A stretch of DNA of 34,963 bases from positions 1 through 34,963 of the forward strand of contig JAZSHJ010000141.1 of NCBI GenBank assembly GCA_045533175.1, in the 5' to 3' direction. The stretch comes from SIG588 sp045533175. GTDB lineage: Bacteria > Bacillota > Clostridia > Oscillospirales > Acutalibacteraceae. The notes under the pieces are model-generated. The model made no database searches, was not told the DNA's origin, and saw only the letters and a program-made list of their open reading frames with translations. Shown one piece after another: positions 9,682 through 16,218 of the stretch (positions within the stretch are counted from its first letter, which is position 1; every line of letters begins with the position of its first letter). The position numbers and the translations under genes are program-made.

Positions 9682-9691
9682 TGTCAAGCGG

Positions 9692-9720
9692 TTGAAAAAA
9701 GAAATATGGTGTGATACAAT
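9692..9720 (+). promoter_or_regulatory. Promoter of the MATE gene
   Basis: TTGAAA at 9692-9697 and TACAAT at 9715-9720 with a 17-base spacer, 33 bases before the MATE start codon. Confidence 0.75.
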
Positions 9721-9752
9721 GGGAAAAGTGTCAAAAAAGGAGACGGCGACGT

Positions 9753-11150
9753 ATGAAACTTTCCCGCTATATCGGAGATAAAGCGTTTTATCGCTACGTG
9801 TTGGCGGTGGCGGTACCGATCATGTTACAAAACGGTATCACCAACTTTGTGAATATGCTGGATAACCTGATGGTCGGACGAATCGGCACGGCGGAGATGA
9901 CAGGTGTGGCGGTGGCCAACCAGTTGTTTTTCGTGTTTCAGTTGTGCTTGTTCGGTGCGGTGTCGGGTGCGGGTATTTTCGGTGCCCAGTTTTACGGTAA
10001 GGGTGACAACGAAGGGTTGCGTCACGCATTTCGTTTCAAACTTCTGTTGTGCGGCGCCATCACCGTTGCGGGCGGGTTGATATTCTGGCTTGGCGGCGAA
10101 TGGTTGGCGGGGCGTTTCTTAATGGGAGAAGGTTCACCCGAAGAGGCGGCACGTTCCCTTCGGTATGCGCGGGATTACTTGCACATCATGTTGCTCAGTT
10201 TGATTCCCAACGCGCTCATTCAATCGTATGCCAGCACCCTGCGTGAAACGGGCGAAACCATGTTGCCGATGAAGGCGGGGATTATCGCGGTGATGGTCAA
10301 CTTGATACTTAACGTCGTGTTGATCTTTGGTGTGCCGTCGTTTCATATTCCTGCACTCGGTGTACACGGTGCCGCGATCGCCACGGTGGCGGCGCGTGTG
10401 GTGGAAATGCTCATTGTAATGATATGGACACATCGTCACCGTGAACGCAACCGCTTTATTGTGGGTGCATGGCGCTCGATGTATATCCCTGCCAAACTGA
10501 TGAGGCGCATGCTTGTGAAAGGGGCGCCGCTGATGGTAAACGAAGCACTGTGGTCGTTTGGTGTAACGATGGTCAATCAAGGCTATTCCACCTGTGGTTT
10601 GGATGTGGTGGCGGCCATCAACATTTCCTCCACCTTCTGGAACGTATTTGCGGTGGCGTTTCAAGCCATTGGTGGTGCTATCGGTATCATTGTGGGGCAG
10701 CAGCTCGGTGCAGAGAAATTCCAAGAAGTGCGAAGTACCACGCGCAAGTTGATTGCGTTTTCGTTGGCCGTAAGCGTGTTGATGATGTTCACGTACATGT
10801 TGTGCTCCGGCTGGATTCCGCTGATGTACAACACCACGGCGGCGGTGCGGCATTTGGCCACGCGTGTGATTATTATCAGCGCGTGTATGATGCCGTTTGA
10901 TGCATTTGCCCACGCATCCTATTTCTCCTTGCGGTCAGGCGGCAAGGTGGGCATCACGTTCTTGTTTGATTGCGGATTTTTGTGGTGTTTGCAAGTGCCG
11001 TTAACCTTTGCGTTGGCCAGTTTTGCATTCCCCGCCATGCCGTTTTTGGCTATTTATATTTGCTGTCAAAGTGTATACACCCTCAAATGTTTTGCAGGAG
11101 CCTATTTCCTAAAGCAAGGAAAATGGATCCGCAATGTGGTGAACGATTAA
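9753..11150 (+). CDS. MATE family efflux transporter
   Basis: Membrane exporter of the multidrug and toxic compound extrusion family, driven by Na+ or H+ antiport. It has 465 residues with about 12 hydrophobic segments in two related halves. The N-terminal half shows the family pattern AVPIMLQNGITNFVNMLDNLMVGRIG, here split between residues 19 and 44, with the conserved D..MVG. The second half repeats it around residues 255-300 (VKGAPLMVNEALWSFG). The start is taken at ATG 9753, 10 bases after AAGGAG. An upstream in-frame start at 9711 would add a charged tail and overlap the -10 box. It stands alone with its own promoter, so the substrate cannot be inferred. Confidence 0.93.
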   Translation: MKLSRYIGDKAFYRYVLAVAVPIMLQNGITNFVNMLDNLMVGRIGTAEMTGVAVANQLFFVFQLCLFGAVSGAGIFGAQFYGKGDNEGLRHAFRFKLLLCGAITVAGGLIFWLGGEWLAGRFLMGEGSPEEAARSLRYARDYLHIMLLSLIPNALIQSYASTLRETGETMLPMKAGIIAVMVNLILNVVLIFGVPSFHIPALGVHGAAIATVAARVVEMLIVMIWTHRHRERNRFIVGAWRSMYIPAKLMRRMLVKGAPLMVNEALWSFGVTMVNQGYSTCGLDVVAAINISSTFWNVFAVAFQAIGGAIGIIVGQQLGAEKFQEVRSTTRKLIAFSLAVSVLMMFTYMLCSGWIPLMYNTTAAVRHLATRVIIISACMMPFDAFAHASYFSLRSGGKVGITFLFDCGFLWCLQVPLTFALASFAFPAMPFLAIYICCQSVYTLKCFAGAYFLKQGKWIRNVVND

Positions 11151-11197
11151 AAAAGCAATCGATGCGTACGCAACGAGTGCCTTTTGCATATACTGTA

Positions 11198-11665
11198 TCA
11201 GCGAAGGGTGTGCAGGATCGGCATTACGCCGCCGGGGACGATATCCACCGTGGCGTATTGCTTGCCGTATCCGAGTGAACCCGGATTCACAATGTGCAAC
11301 CCATCCTCATAAGCGGCAAGCGGGGTGTGGGTATGGCCGAACAGCAAAATATCTGCTTGCCGTTCACGGGCGGCATACACCACGCGGGTGAGTCCGAATT
11401 TCACCGACCACAGATGTCCGTGAGTGAAGAAAATGCGCTTTTTTCCCACCGTTTCTTCGCGGTTACCAAGTAGCGAACACCGTTCGGAATCGCAGTTGCC
11501 CCGCACACCGAAAAAGGTGCGATCGGGGTTCTCCTCTTGCACGTGTTCCAGTTCCCGTGCGCCGTCCCCCAAATGAAACACGATGCGGGCCTCGGGTTGT
11601 TCCCACAATGCGCTTTGCAGGGCGTAACGGTCGCCGTGGGTATCGGATACCACCAAAATACGCAT
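11198..11665 (-). CDS. YfcE/MJ0936-family metallophosphodiesterase
   Basis: Small calcineurin-like phosphodiesterase, 155 residues, probably with two metals. All five signature blocks are present in order: VVSDTHGD (about residues 5-12), HLGDGARELE, GVRGNCDSE, FFTHGH and FGHTHTP. The biological substrate of this family is unsettled; model phosphodiester substrates are cleaved by relatives. The frame continues 13 codons upstream, but ATG at 11665 fits better: GGGAG lies 8 bases before it and MRILVVSDTHGD is the standard family start. The gene is convergent with the MATE gene and divergent from the small-protein cassette at 11726. No clear terminator was seen in the 47 bases separating it from the MATE gene. 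Confidence 0.9.
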   Translation of the reverse strand: MRILVVSDTHGDRYALQSALWEQPEARIVFHLGDGARELEHVQEENPDRTFFGVRGNCDSERCSLLGNREETVGKKRIFFTHGHLWSVKFGLTRVVYAARERQADILLFGHTHTPLAAYEDGLHIVNPGSLGYGKQYATVDIVPGGVMPILHTLR

Positions 11666-11725
11666 AACATCATCTCCCAAAACATAAGTATACCATATCA
11701 TCAACAGTTTGAAAAGAGGGGTATT

Positions 11726-11977
11726 ATGGCCGATAACAAATTAAATCAAGAGCAGTTGTATGCGTTGATGCAATACGCCGCCCGCCGTTTGAACACCACC
11801 CCTGCGGCAATGGCGAAAGCGTTGAACGAGGGAGGGGTGGAGAATCTTGCGGCGGGGTTATCCCCCGAAAATGCCGCCCGCCTGCGGCAACTGATGGCGG
11901 GGGACGGCGCACGGGTGCGGCAGGTGTTGGAATCCCCGCAAGCGGCGGCGCTGATTCAAAAGTTATTACAAAAATAA
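11726..11977 (+). CDS. Small helical protein of unknown function, first gene of a three-gene cassette
   Basis: It has 83 residues, no membrane segment and no signal peptide, and is mostly helix-forming. Notable stretches are LNQEQLYALMQYAARRLNTT, then AAGLSPENAARLRQLMAG, then LESPQAAALIQKLLQK. The Asn/Pro-rich turn followed by an amphipathic helix at the C-terminus recalls small unnamed proteins of other Clostridia, but that is from memory only. ATG 11726 follows GAGGGG by 4-5 bases. The longer upstream frame runs through the phosphodiesterase gene in antisense and is not credible. The next gene starts about 20 bases after its stop. I do not assign a function. Confidence 0.7.
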   Translation: MADNKLNQEQLYALMQYAARRLNTTPAAMAKALNEGGVENLAAGLSPENAARLRQLMAGDGARVRQVLESPQAAALIQKLLQK

Positions 11978-11996
11978 ACGGGTGGGGGGTGACGGT

Positions 11997-12338
11997 GTGG
12001 ATAAGGAGCTGAATGATCTGTTGAGTGGGCTTATGAGCGATCCTTCCGCGATGGAAACCCTCGGCGGTCTGCTTTCTTCGCTCGGCGGCACGCCGTCCTC
12101 TGCCCCGACCGAAACCAAAACGGAAACGGGGGACGGGGCGTTTCTCGGCAAACTGCTTCCGCTGCTGGCGGGTGGCGCCGTGGGTGGTGACAGCCGCGAA
12201 GTGGCGCTGTTACGCGCGTTGCGCCCCTATTTGCACGATGGGCGCGAAAAGCGGCTGGATGAAGCGATTGAATGGTTGCGCATTATAAAACTGTTGCCGT
12301 TGATTACAGGCAAAGGGGGCACGTCACATGGCGAATGA
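11997..12338 (+). CDS. Small protein of unknown function, second gene of the cassette
   Basis: It has 113 residues. It opens with an acidic helix (KELNDLLSGLMSDPSAM), then a Gly/Ser-rich hydrophobic patch (LGGLLSSLGG), a low-complexity Thr/Glu linker, a second Gly-rich hydrophobic patch (LLPLLAGGAVGG), and a C-terminal helix pair (ALLRALRPYLHDGREKRLDEA). The start is GTG 11997 with a G-rich site 7-8 bases upstream. GTG 11982 is possible and adds five residues. The C-terminus overlaps the next gene by 11 bases, so the two are translationally linked. Alternating hydrophobic and charged helices suggest a peripheral membrane or scaffold role, but this is only inference. Confidence 0.65.
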   Translation: MDKELNDLLSGLMSDPSAMETLGGLLSSLGGTPSSAPTETKTETGDGAFLGKLLPLLAGGAVGGDSREVALLRALRPYLHDGREKRLDEAIEWLRIIKLLPLITGKGGTSHGE

Positions 12339-12591
12339 GTGTACGTGGACAGGGGAAGATTTGTGGCAAAAACAGCGTGAAGCAGAAGCGCGCGTGCAGC
12401 GTATGCGGGAAGAAAACCGTCGTTTGGCACAGAGTGCGGGGGAGCGTGTGTCCGCCCCGCCGCCGCGCGAGGCAGTCGCCTGTCACAAAGAGGACAGCGG
12501 GCGATGGTTGCCGCTTCTTTTGGCATTGGTGATCTTAAAAGAAGGCGGCCCCACGGTACTGGTGCTTGCGCTCTTATATTTGGCGTTATAG
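12328..12591 (+). CDS. Small membrane protein of unknown function, third gene of the cassette
   Basis: It has 87 residues. The N-terminal 40 are charged and probably coiled coil (EDLWQKQREAEARVQRMREE). A short Pro-containing linker with one Cys follows, then a C-terminal hydrophobic hairpin of about 30 residues (WLPLLLALVILKEGGPTVLV) ending almost at the terminus. That layout suggests a cytoplasmic coiled coil anchored by a C-terminal membrane hairpin. ATG 12328 overlaps the preceding gene by 11 bases, and its stop codon is part of the terminator stem. No family was recognised. Together with the two preceding genes it forms a compact operon. Confidence 0.7.
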   Translation: MANECTWTGEDLWQKQREAEARVQRMREENRRLAQSAGERVSAPPPREAVACHKEDSGRWLPLLLALVILKEGGPTVLVLALLYLAL

Positions 12592-12614
12592 GGACTCACG
12601 GAGTCCCTATTTTT
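12588..12614 (+). terminator. Terminator of the small-protein cassette
   Basis: Perfect 10-bp stem 12588-12597 with 12601-12610, 3-base loop, five T. The left arm includes the stop codon of the preceding gene. Confidence 0.9.
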
Positions 12615-12615
12615 A

Positions 12616-12645
12616 TTGACAATCTTCGGCGGAATATGGTACTAT
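12616..12645 (+). promoter_or_regulatory. Promoter of rsmI
   Basis: TTGACA at 12616-12621 and TACTAT at 12640-12645 with an 18-base spacer, directly after the T run of the preceding terminator. Confidence 0.7.
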
Positions 12646-12670
12646 ACTATTCAGAAAATGAGGTGAGGAT

Positions 12671-13501
12671 ATGGCGGGAACGCTGACATTGGTGGGTACG
12701 CCCATCGGCAATCTTTCGGACTTTTCACCGCGCGCGGTAGAAGCGCTTTCCAACTGTGATTTTATTGCGGCGGAAGACACCCGTGTGACGATGAAATTGC
12801 TGATGCATTTCGGCATTAAAAAACCGCTGTTCAGTTATCACGAACACAACAAGCGCGCCAGCGGACAAGCCTTGTGCGACCGCATGGAAGCGGGCGAAAA
12901 CGGGGTGTTGGTGTCGGATGCGGGGATGCCCGCCATTTCCGATCCGGGCGAAGATCTGGTGGCGCTTTGCCACGAACGCGGCATTCCCGTGACGGCGGTG
13001 CCCGGCCCTACGGCCATGGCAACGGCGTTGGCGCTTTCGGGACTGGCGGTGGGACGCTTCACGTTTGAAGGGTTTTTATCCACCGCCAACCGTTCCCGCC
13101 GCGAACATTTGGAAAGCATCAAACATGAACCGCGCACCATGGTGTTTTATGAAGCACCGCACAAGTTGATTTACACCCTGCAAGATCTGTTGGACACGCT
13201 TGGCGATCGCCGTTTGGCGCTGGGGCGGGAACTCACCAAACTGCACGAGGAAGTGCGCCGCACCACCTTGTCCGAAGCGGTGGCGTGGTATACCGAAAAT
13301 CCGCCGCGCGGGGAGTTCGTGTTGGTGGTGGAAGGCGCACCGAAAGCGACGGAGGAAGCGGCCTCTCCCGAAGACGCGGTGGCGTTGGCACGCCGCTATA
13401 TGGCCGAGGGCGCATCGGCGTCCGAAGCGGCCAAGCGGGCCGCCGCCGAAAGCGGCCGCCGTAAAGGCGAGATCTATAAACAATTGACAGCGGAGGAATA
13501 A
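12671..13501 (+). CDS. rsmI: 16S rRNA (cytidine(1402)-2'-O)-methyltransferase
   Basis: SAM-dependent methyltransferase that 2'-O-methylates C1402 of 16S rRNA in the decoding centre. It has 276 residues, normal for the family. The N-terminal tetrapyrrole-methylase fold is clear: LTLVGTPIGNLSDFSPRA at the start, AEDTRVT near residue 36, the SAM-binding VSDAGMPAISDPG near 80, VPGPTA near 110, and FEGFL near 133. The C-terminal 60 residues hold the helical RsmI extension (EAAKRAAAESGRRKGEIYKQ). RBS GAGGTGAGG precedes ATG. It is followed 3 bases later by a membrane-anchored unknown, so the two are probably one transcript. Confidence 0.96.
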   Translation: MAGTLTLVGTPIGNLSDFSPRAVEALSNCDFIAAEDTRVTMKLLMHFGIKKPLFSYHEHNKRASGQALCDRMEAGENGVLVSDAGMPAISDPGEDLVALCHERGIPVTAVPGPTAMATALALSGLAVGRFTFEGFLSTANRSRREHLESIKHEPRTMVFYEAPHKLIYTLQDLLDTLGDRRLALGRELTKLHEEVRRTTLSEAVAWYTENPPRGEFVLVVEGAPKATEEAASPEDAVALARRYMAEGASASEAAKRAAAESGRRKGEIYKQLTAEE

Positions 13502-13504
13502 ACC

Positions 13505-14050
13505 ATGTTGTGTGCGGCTACGTTTTTTGAAAATATCGGCGGTACCAAAACCGTAATTATGGCGGCGTTGGCGTTGTTGATCGCGTGGTATCTTCACCAC
13601 CTTTCCAAGAAGGAAAAGAAGGAAAAACCGGCACAGGCGCTGACGGCAGAGCGTCTTTCGGCCACGCCCGATGAGGAACTTGTAAACACGGTGGTGCGGG
13701 ATCTGTTGGATTCGTGTGAGCGCCGACGCCGCGAAAGCAACTTGCCGTTCACCGCGCCCGACGTGTACCGCATGCTGCCTCTGTGGTCCAATCCACAGGT
13801 GAACGTGTATACCGTGTGGGTTACGGTGAAGGAAACGGCAGCGGGCGGTATTCAGGGAATGAAAAATTCTCCTTCGGCACCGTTTGCGGTGTTGGCGGCC
13901 GACGGGTTCGAGCAGATCGGTGCCGCCGCGTGTGCCGCCGCGTTGCGGGCGGAGGATGAAACGGCTTTTGCGGAGGCGGTGGTGTCCGAACAGCCGCTTT
14001 CCTTGTGTGTTGGCTACATCCGCGACAACGCCGAAGCGTTCGTGAAGTGA
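13505..14050 (+). CDS. Membrane-anchored protein, possibly DUF4375/DMP19-like
   Basis: It has 181 residues. A single N-terminal membrane helix (about 15-33, VIMAALALLIAWYLHHL) is followed by a highly basic juxtamembrane segment (KKEKKEKP), a cytoplasmic orientation if positive-inside holds. The soluble part shows YTVWVTVKETAAGGIQG, then N at the expected place and FEQIGAAACAAALRAE. This resembles the pattern of the DUF4375/DMP19 family (an E..-GG.-N segment followed by an IGA block), but the match is by eye and moderate. GGAGGA lies 7 bases before ATG. It is coupled to rsmI with a 3-base gap. The function is unknown. Confidence 0.7.
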   Translation: MLCAATFFENIGGTKTVIMAALALLIAWYLHHLSKKEKKEKPAQALTAERLSATPDEELVNTVVRDLLDSCERRRRESNLPFTAPDVYRMLPLWSNPQVNVYTVWVTVKETAAGGIQGMKNSPSAPFAVLAADGFEQIGAAACAAALRAEDETAFAEAVVSEQPLSLCVGYIRDNAEAFVK

Positions 14051-14062
14051 TAAAAGAGAATC

Positions 14063-14091
14063 TTTACAAATCATACGCCATCTGGTATACT
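14063..14091 (+). promoter_or_regulatory. Promoter of the mocR-type regulator
   Basis: TTTACA at 14063-14068 and TATACT at 14086-14091 with a 17-base spacer. The spacer and -10 overlap the left arm of the inverted repeat at 14073-14135. Expected transcript start near 14098, giving a leader of only about 29 bases and no strong ribosome site (best is GGAAAG at 14108-14113). Confidence 0.75.
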
Positions 14092-14135
14092 AACTTTATC
14101 GAATTTCGGAAAGTTGGTAATACCAGATGGCGTAT
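14073..14135. promoter_or_regulatory. Perfect 16-bp inverted repeat, probable autoregulatory operator
   Basis: Left arm ATACGCCATCTGGTAT at 14073-14088, right arm its exact complement at 14120-14135. The inner flanks (AACTTT / AAAGTT) extend the symmetry imperfectly. The left arm covers the promoter spacer and the first bases of the -10. The right arm contains the start codon at 14127. Each arm carries ATACCA or its complement, the core reported for the MocR regulator GabR of Bacillus subtilis. Confidence 0.75.
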
Positions 14136-15209
14136 CGCATTGATGAGCAAAGCAAAAAGACTGCGTATATGCAGTTGTATGAACAGATGCGGCAGGACAT
14201 TGTGAGGGGGGTGTACCCTTACGGCGTGAAGTTGCCGTCCAAGCGGTTGCTGGCGGAGGAAACGGGTGCCAGCGTCATTACCGTGGAGCATGCTTATACC
14301 TTGCTTGCAGAGGAAGGATACATTGAACCACGGGAACGAAGCGGGTATTTTGTGATCTACCGTGCGGACGATTTTGCCCCCCCGCGGGAAAGCGTGCCGT
14401 ACACGGTGTCGCCTCGTCATCCCCACACCGCGGCGATGACCTTTCCGTTTTCGGTGCTGGCGCGCACCATGCGGCGGGTATTGGGCGAGCGCGGGGAGGA
14501 GATCTTGGTGAAATCCCCCAACCATGGCTGTGAAGAGTTGCGCGGGGCGATCGCGTCCTATCTGGCGCGGCGGCACGGCATGGCGGTGCATCCGCGGCAG
14601 ATCGTGATCGGTTCGGGGGCAGAATATCTGTACAGTTTATTATCCCAGATGTTCGGTGGGCAAACCTTTGCGTTGGAAGATCCTTCCTACGATAAGATAC
14701 GGCGGGTGTACGAAGCAAACGGCATTGTTTGTGAAATGTTGCGAATGGAAGCAGACGGTGTGGCATCGGATGCATTGGCCGCTTCGACGGCGGGTGTGTT
14801 GCACGTGACACCGTTCAACAGTTTTCCCAGCGGCATCACGGCGAGTGCGTCCAAACGGGCCGAATACCTGCGTTGGGCCGCCCGTCGCGGTGGATATATC
14901 GTGGAAGACAACTACGATTCCGAACTGACCGTGTCCACCAAAAACGAAGATCCGTTGTTCACTCTGTCGGACGGCGAACGGGTGATTTATGTGAACACCT
15001 TTTCCCGCACCGTGGCACCCTCCATGCGTGTGGGATACATGGTGTTGCCGTCCACGTTGCTTGCACGGTTTGAACAGGCGGTGGGTTTTTACTCTTGCAC
15101 CGTGCCGATGTTTGAACAGTACGTGTTGGCCGAACTGCTGAACAGCGGGAATTTTGAACGGCATATTCATCGGGTGCGCCGTGCGCGCCGTCGCAAACTG
15201 GTTATATAA
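14127..15209 (+). CDS. MocR/GntR-family regulator with degenerate, truncated aminotransferase domain
   Basis: It has an N-terminal GntR winged helix (about residues 1-75; LPSKRLLAEETGASVITVEH is the recognition region) joined to a fold-type-I aminotransferase domain (about 105-360). MocR proteins use PLP as effector or cofactor. The neighbour is pyridoxamine kinase, so the expected job is PdxR-like control of vitamin B6 salvage. Three oddities are direct: the lysine that normally binds PLP in the TFSKT motif is Arg294 (codon CGC at 15006-15008); the usual TPSH(Q/H)FP motif reads TPFNSFP; and the protein stops at 360 residues where relatives run to about 440-490, losing the small C-terminal subdomain. 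The Asp of VEDNYDSEL is kept. It may be an effector-blind or decaying regulator. Confidence 0.85.
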   Translation: MAYRIDEQSKKTAYMQLYEQMRQDIVRGVYPYGVKLPSKRLLAEETGASVITVEHAYTLLAEEGYIEPRERSGYFVIYRADDFAPPRESVPYTVSPRHPHTAAMTFPFSVLARTMRRVLGERGEEILVKSPNHGCEELRGAIASYLARRHGMAVHPRQIVIGSGAEYLYSLLSQMFGGQTFALEDPSYDKIRRVYEANGIVCEMLRMEADGVASDALAASTAGVLHVTPFNSFPSGITASASKRAEYLRWAARRGGYIVEDNYDSELTVSTKNEDPLFTLSDGERVIYVNTFSRTVAPSMRVGYMVLPSTLLARFEQAVGFYSCTVPMFEQYVLAELLNSGNFERHIHRVRRARRRKLVI

Positions 15210-15228
15210 AAATATATCGCTTTGGACA

Positions 15229-15257
15229 TTTACTTAATACCAAAACGGTGGTAAAGT
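15229..15257 (+). promoter_or_regulatory. Probable promoter and operator of pyridoxamine kinase
   Basis: TTTACT at 15229-15234 and TAAAGT at 15252-15257 with a 17-base spacer. ATACCA at 15237-15242 and the inverted near-copy TGGTAA at 15249-15254 lie between and over the boxes, as in the promoter of the neighbouring regulator. The boxes are weak, so the gene may need activation. Confidence 0.5.
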
Positions 15258-15278
15258 AATGCGCAAGGATGTGATGAT

Positions 15279-16109
15279 ATGACATACAAAAAAGTGTTAA
15301 CGGTGCAGGATATTTCCTGTGTGGGGCAATGTTCGCTGACGGTGGCGTTGCCGATCATTTCGGCTTGCGGTGCGGAAACCTGTGTGCTTCCTTCGGCGGT
15401 GTTGTCTACGCACACGGGCGGGTTTACAGGCTTTACCTTCCGTGATCTCACGGAGGATATGCCCGCCATTGCCGCCCATTGGCAGAAGGAAAACATTACG
15501 TTTGATGCGATCTACACCGGCTATCTCGGCAGTACACAGCAGATCGATTACGTGCGCGACCTGTTTGTCACCGTGCTGAAAGAGGGCGGCCGCAAGGTGG
15601 TGGACCCCGCCATGGCGGATAACGGAAAACTCTATGTTGGGTTTGACATGGCGTTTGTCGAAGCGATGAAAGGGTTGTGCGGCACGGCGGATATCCTGTT
15701 GCCCAACCTTACCGAGGCGTGCCTGTTGACCGATATGCCTTATCGCGAGGAGTATGATCGCCCGTATATCGAGGAGATCGTGACCAAATTGCACGCGTTG
15801 GGTTGTCCCACCGTGGTGTTCACAGGGGCTTCCTTCGCGGTGGGAAAAACCGGTGTGCTGGTGAGCGAAAACGGCGATATGCACTATTACGAGCACGACA
15901 AGAGAACCAACAGTTGCCACGGCACGGGCGATATCTACGCTTCGGCTTTTGTGGGGGCATTGGTGCGCGGCAAGACGGCGATCGAAGCCGCCCGCATTGC
16001 GGCGGATTACACGGTGGCGTGCATCGATTGTACCGCACAACTGGATAACCATTGGTACGGTGCGGCGTTTGAACCGGTGCTCGGAAAATTGATTGATATG
16101 TTAGAATAA
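15279..16109 (+). CDS. Pyridoxamine kinase / pyridoxal kinase
   Basis: ATP-dependent phosphorylation of pyridoxamine, pyridoxal or pyridoxine at the 5' hydroxyl, the salvage route to PLP. It has 276 residues, typical for the ribokinase-like PdxK/PdxY family. The N-terminus VLTVQDISCVGQCSLTVALP contains the family's substrate-binding opening. STHTGGFTGFTF follows near residue 43. VDPAMADNGKLY near 108 is diagnostic of pyridoxal kinases. The nucleotide-binding and catalytic SCHGTGDIYASAF with GTGD is near residue 211. An AAGGA site lies 10 bases before ATG. The adjacent MocR-type regulator with similar promoter motifs supports a B6 salvage unit. I withhold the symbol because PdxK and PdxY cannot be separated by eye. 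Confidence 0.92.
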   Translation: MTYKKVLTVQDISCVGQCSLTVALPIISACGAETCVLPSAVLSTHTGGFTGFTFRDLTEDMPAIAAHWQKENITFDAIYTGYLGSTQQIDYVRDLFVTVLKEGGRKVVDPAMADNGKLYVGFDMAFVEAMKGLCGTADILLPNLTEACLLTDMPYREEYDRPYIEEIVTKLHALGCPTVVFTGASFAVGKTGVLVSENGDMHYYEHDKRTNSCHGTGDIYASAFVGALVRGKTAIEAARIAADYTVACIDCTAQLDNHWYGAAFEPVLGKLIDMLE

Positions 16110-16142
16110 GAAAAAGGTGTCGCCCCGTGCGACACCTTTTTC
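16110..16142 (+). terminator. Terminator of the pyridoxamine kinase gene
   Basis: Perfect 14-bp stem 16110-16123 with 16129-16142 and a 5-base loop (CCCGT). It begins right after the stop codon. The stem carries A5/T5 on its outer part, so it can work in both directions. Confidence 0.93.
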
Positions 16143-16159
16143 TTTCTCTAAAAAATGTC

Positions 16160-16188
16160 TTTACAAATGTAGCGTTTTTCGGTATACT
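16160..16188 (+). promoter_or_regulatory. Promoter of prfB
   Basis: TTTACA at 16160-16165 and TATACT at 16183-16188, spacer 17. The same box pair (TTTACA, TATACT) is used by the mocR-type gene. Confidence 0.8.
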
Positions 16189-16218
16189 GTAAAAGATAAC
16201 GATGCAAAGGAGCATAGT

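Noticed and set aside
11151..11197. Terminator between the MATE and phosphodiesterase genes
   Set aside because: Only short imperfect palindromes (such as TGCGTACGCA) are present, without a convincing stem and T run.
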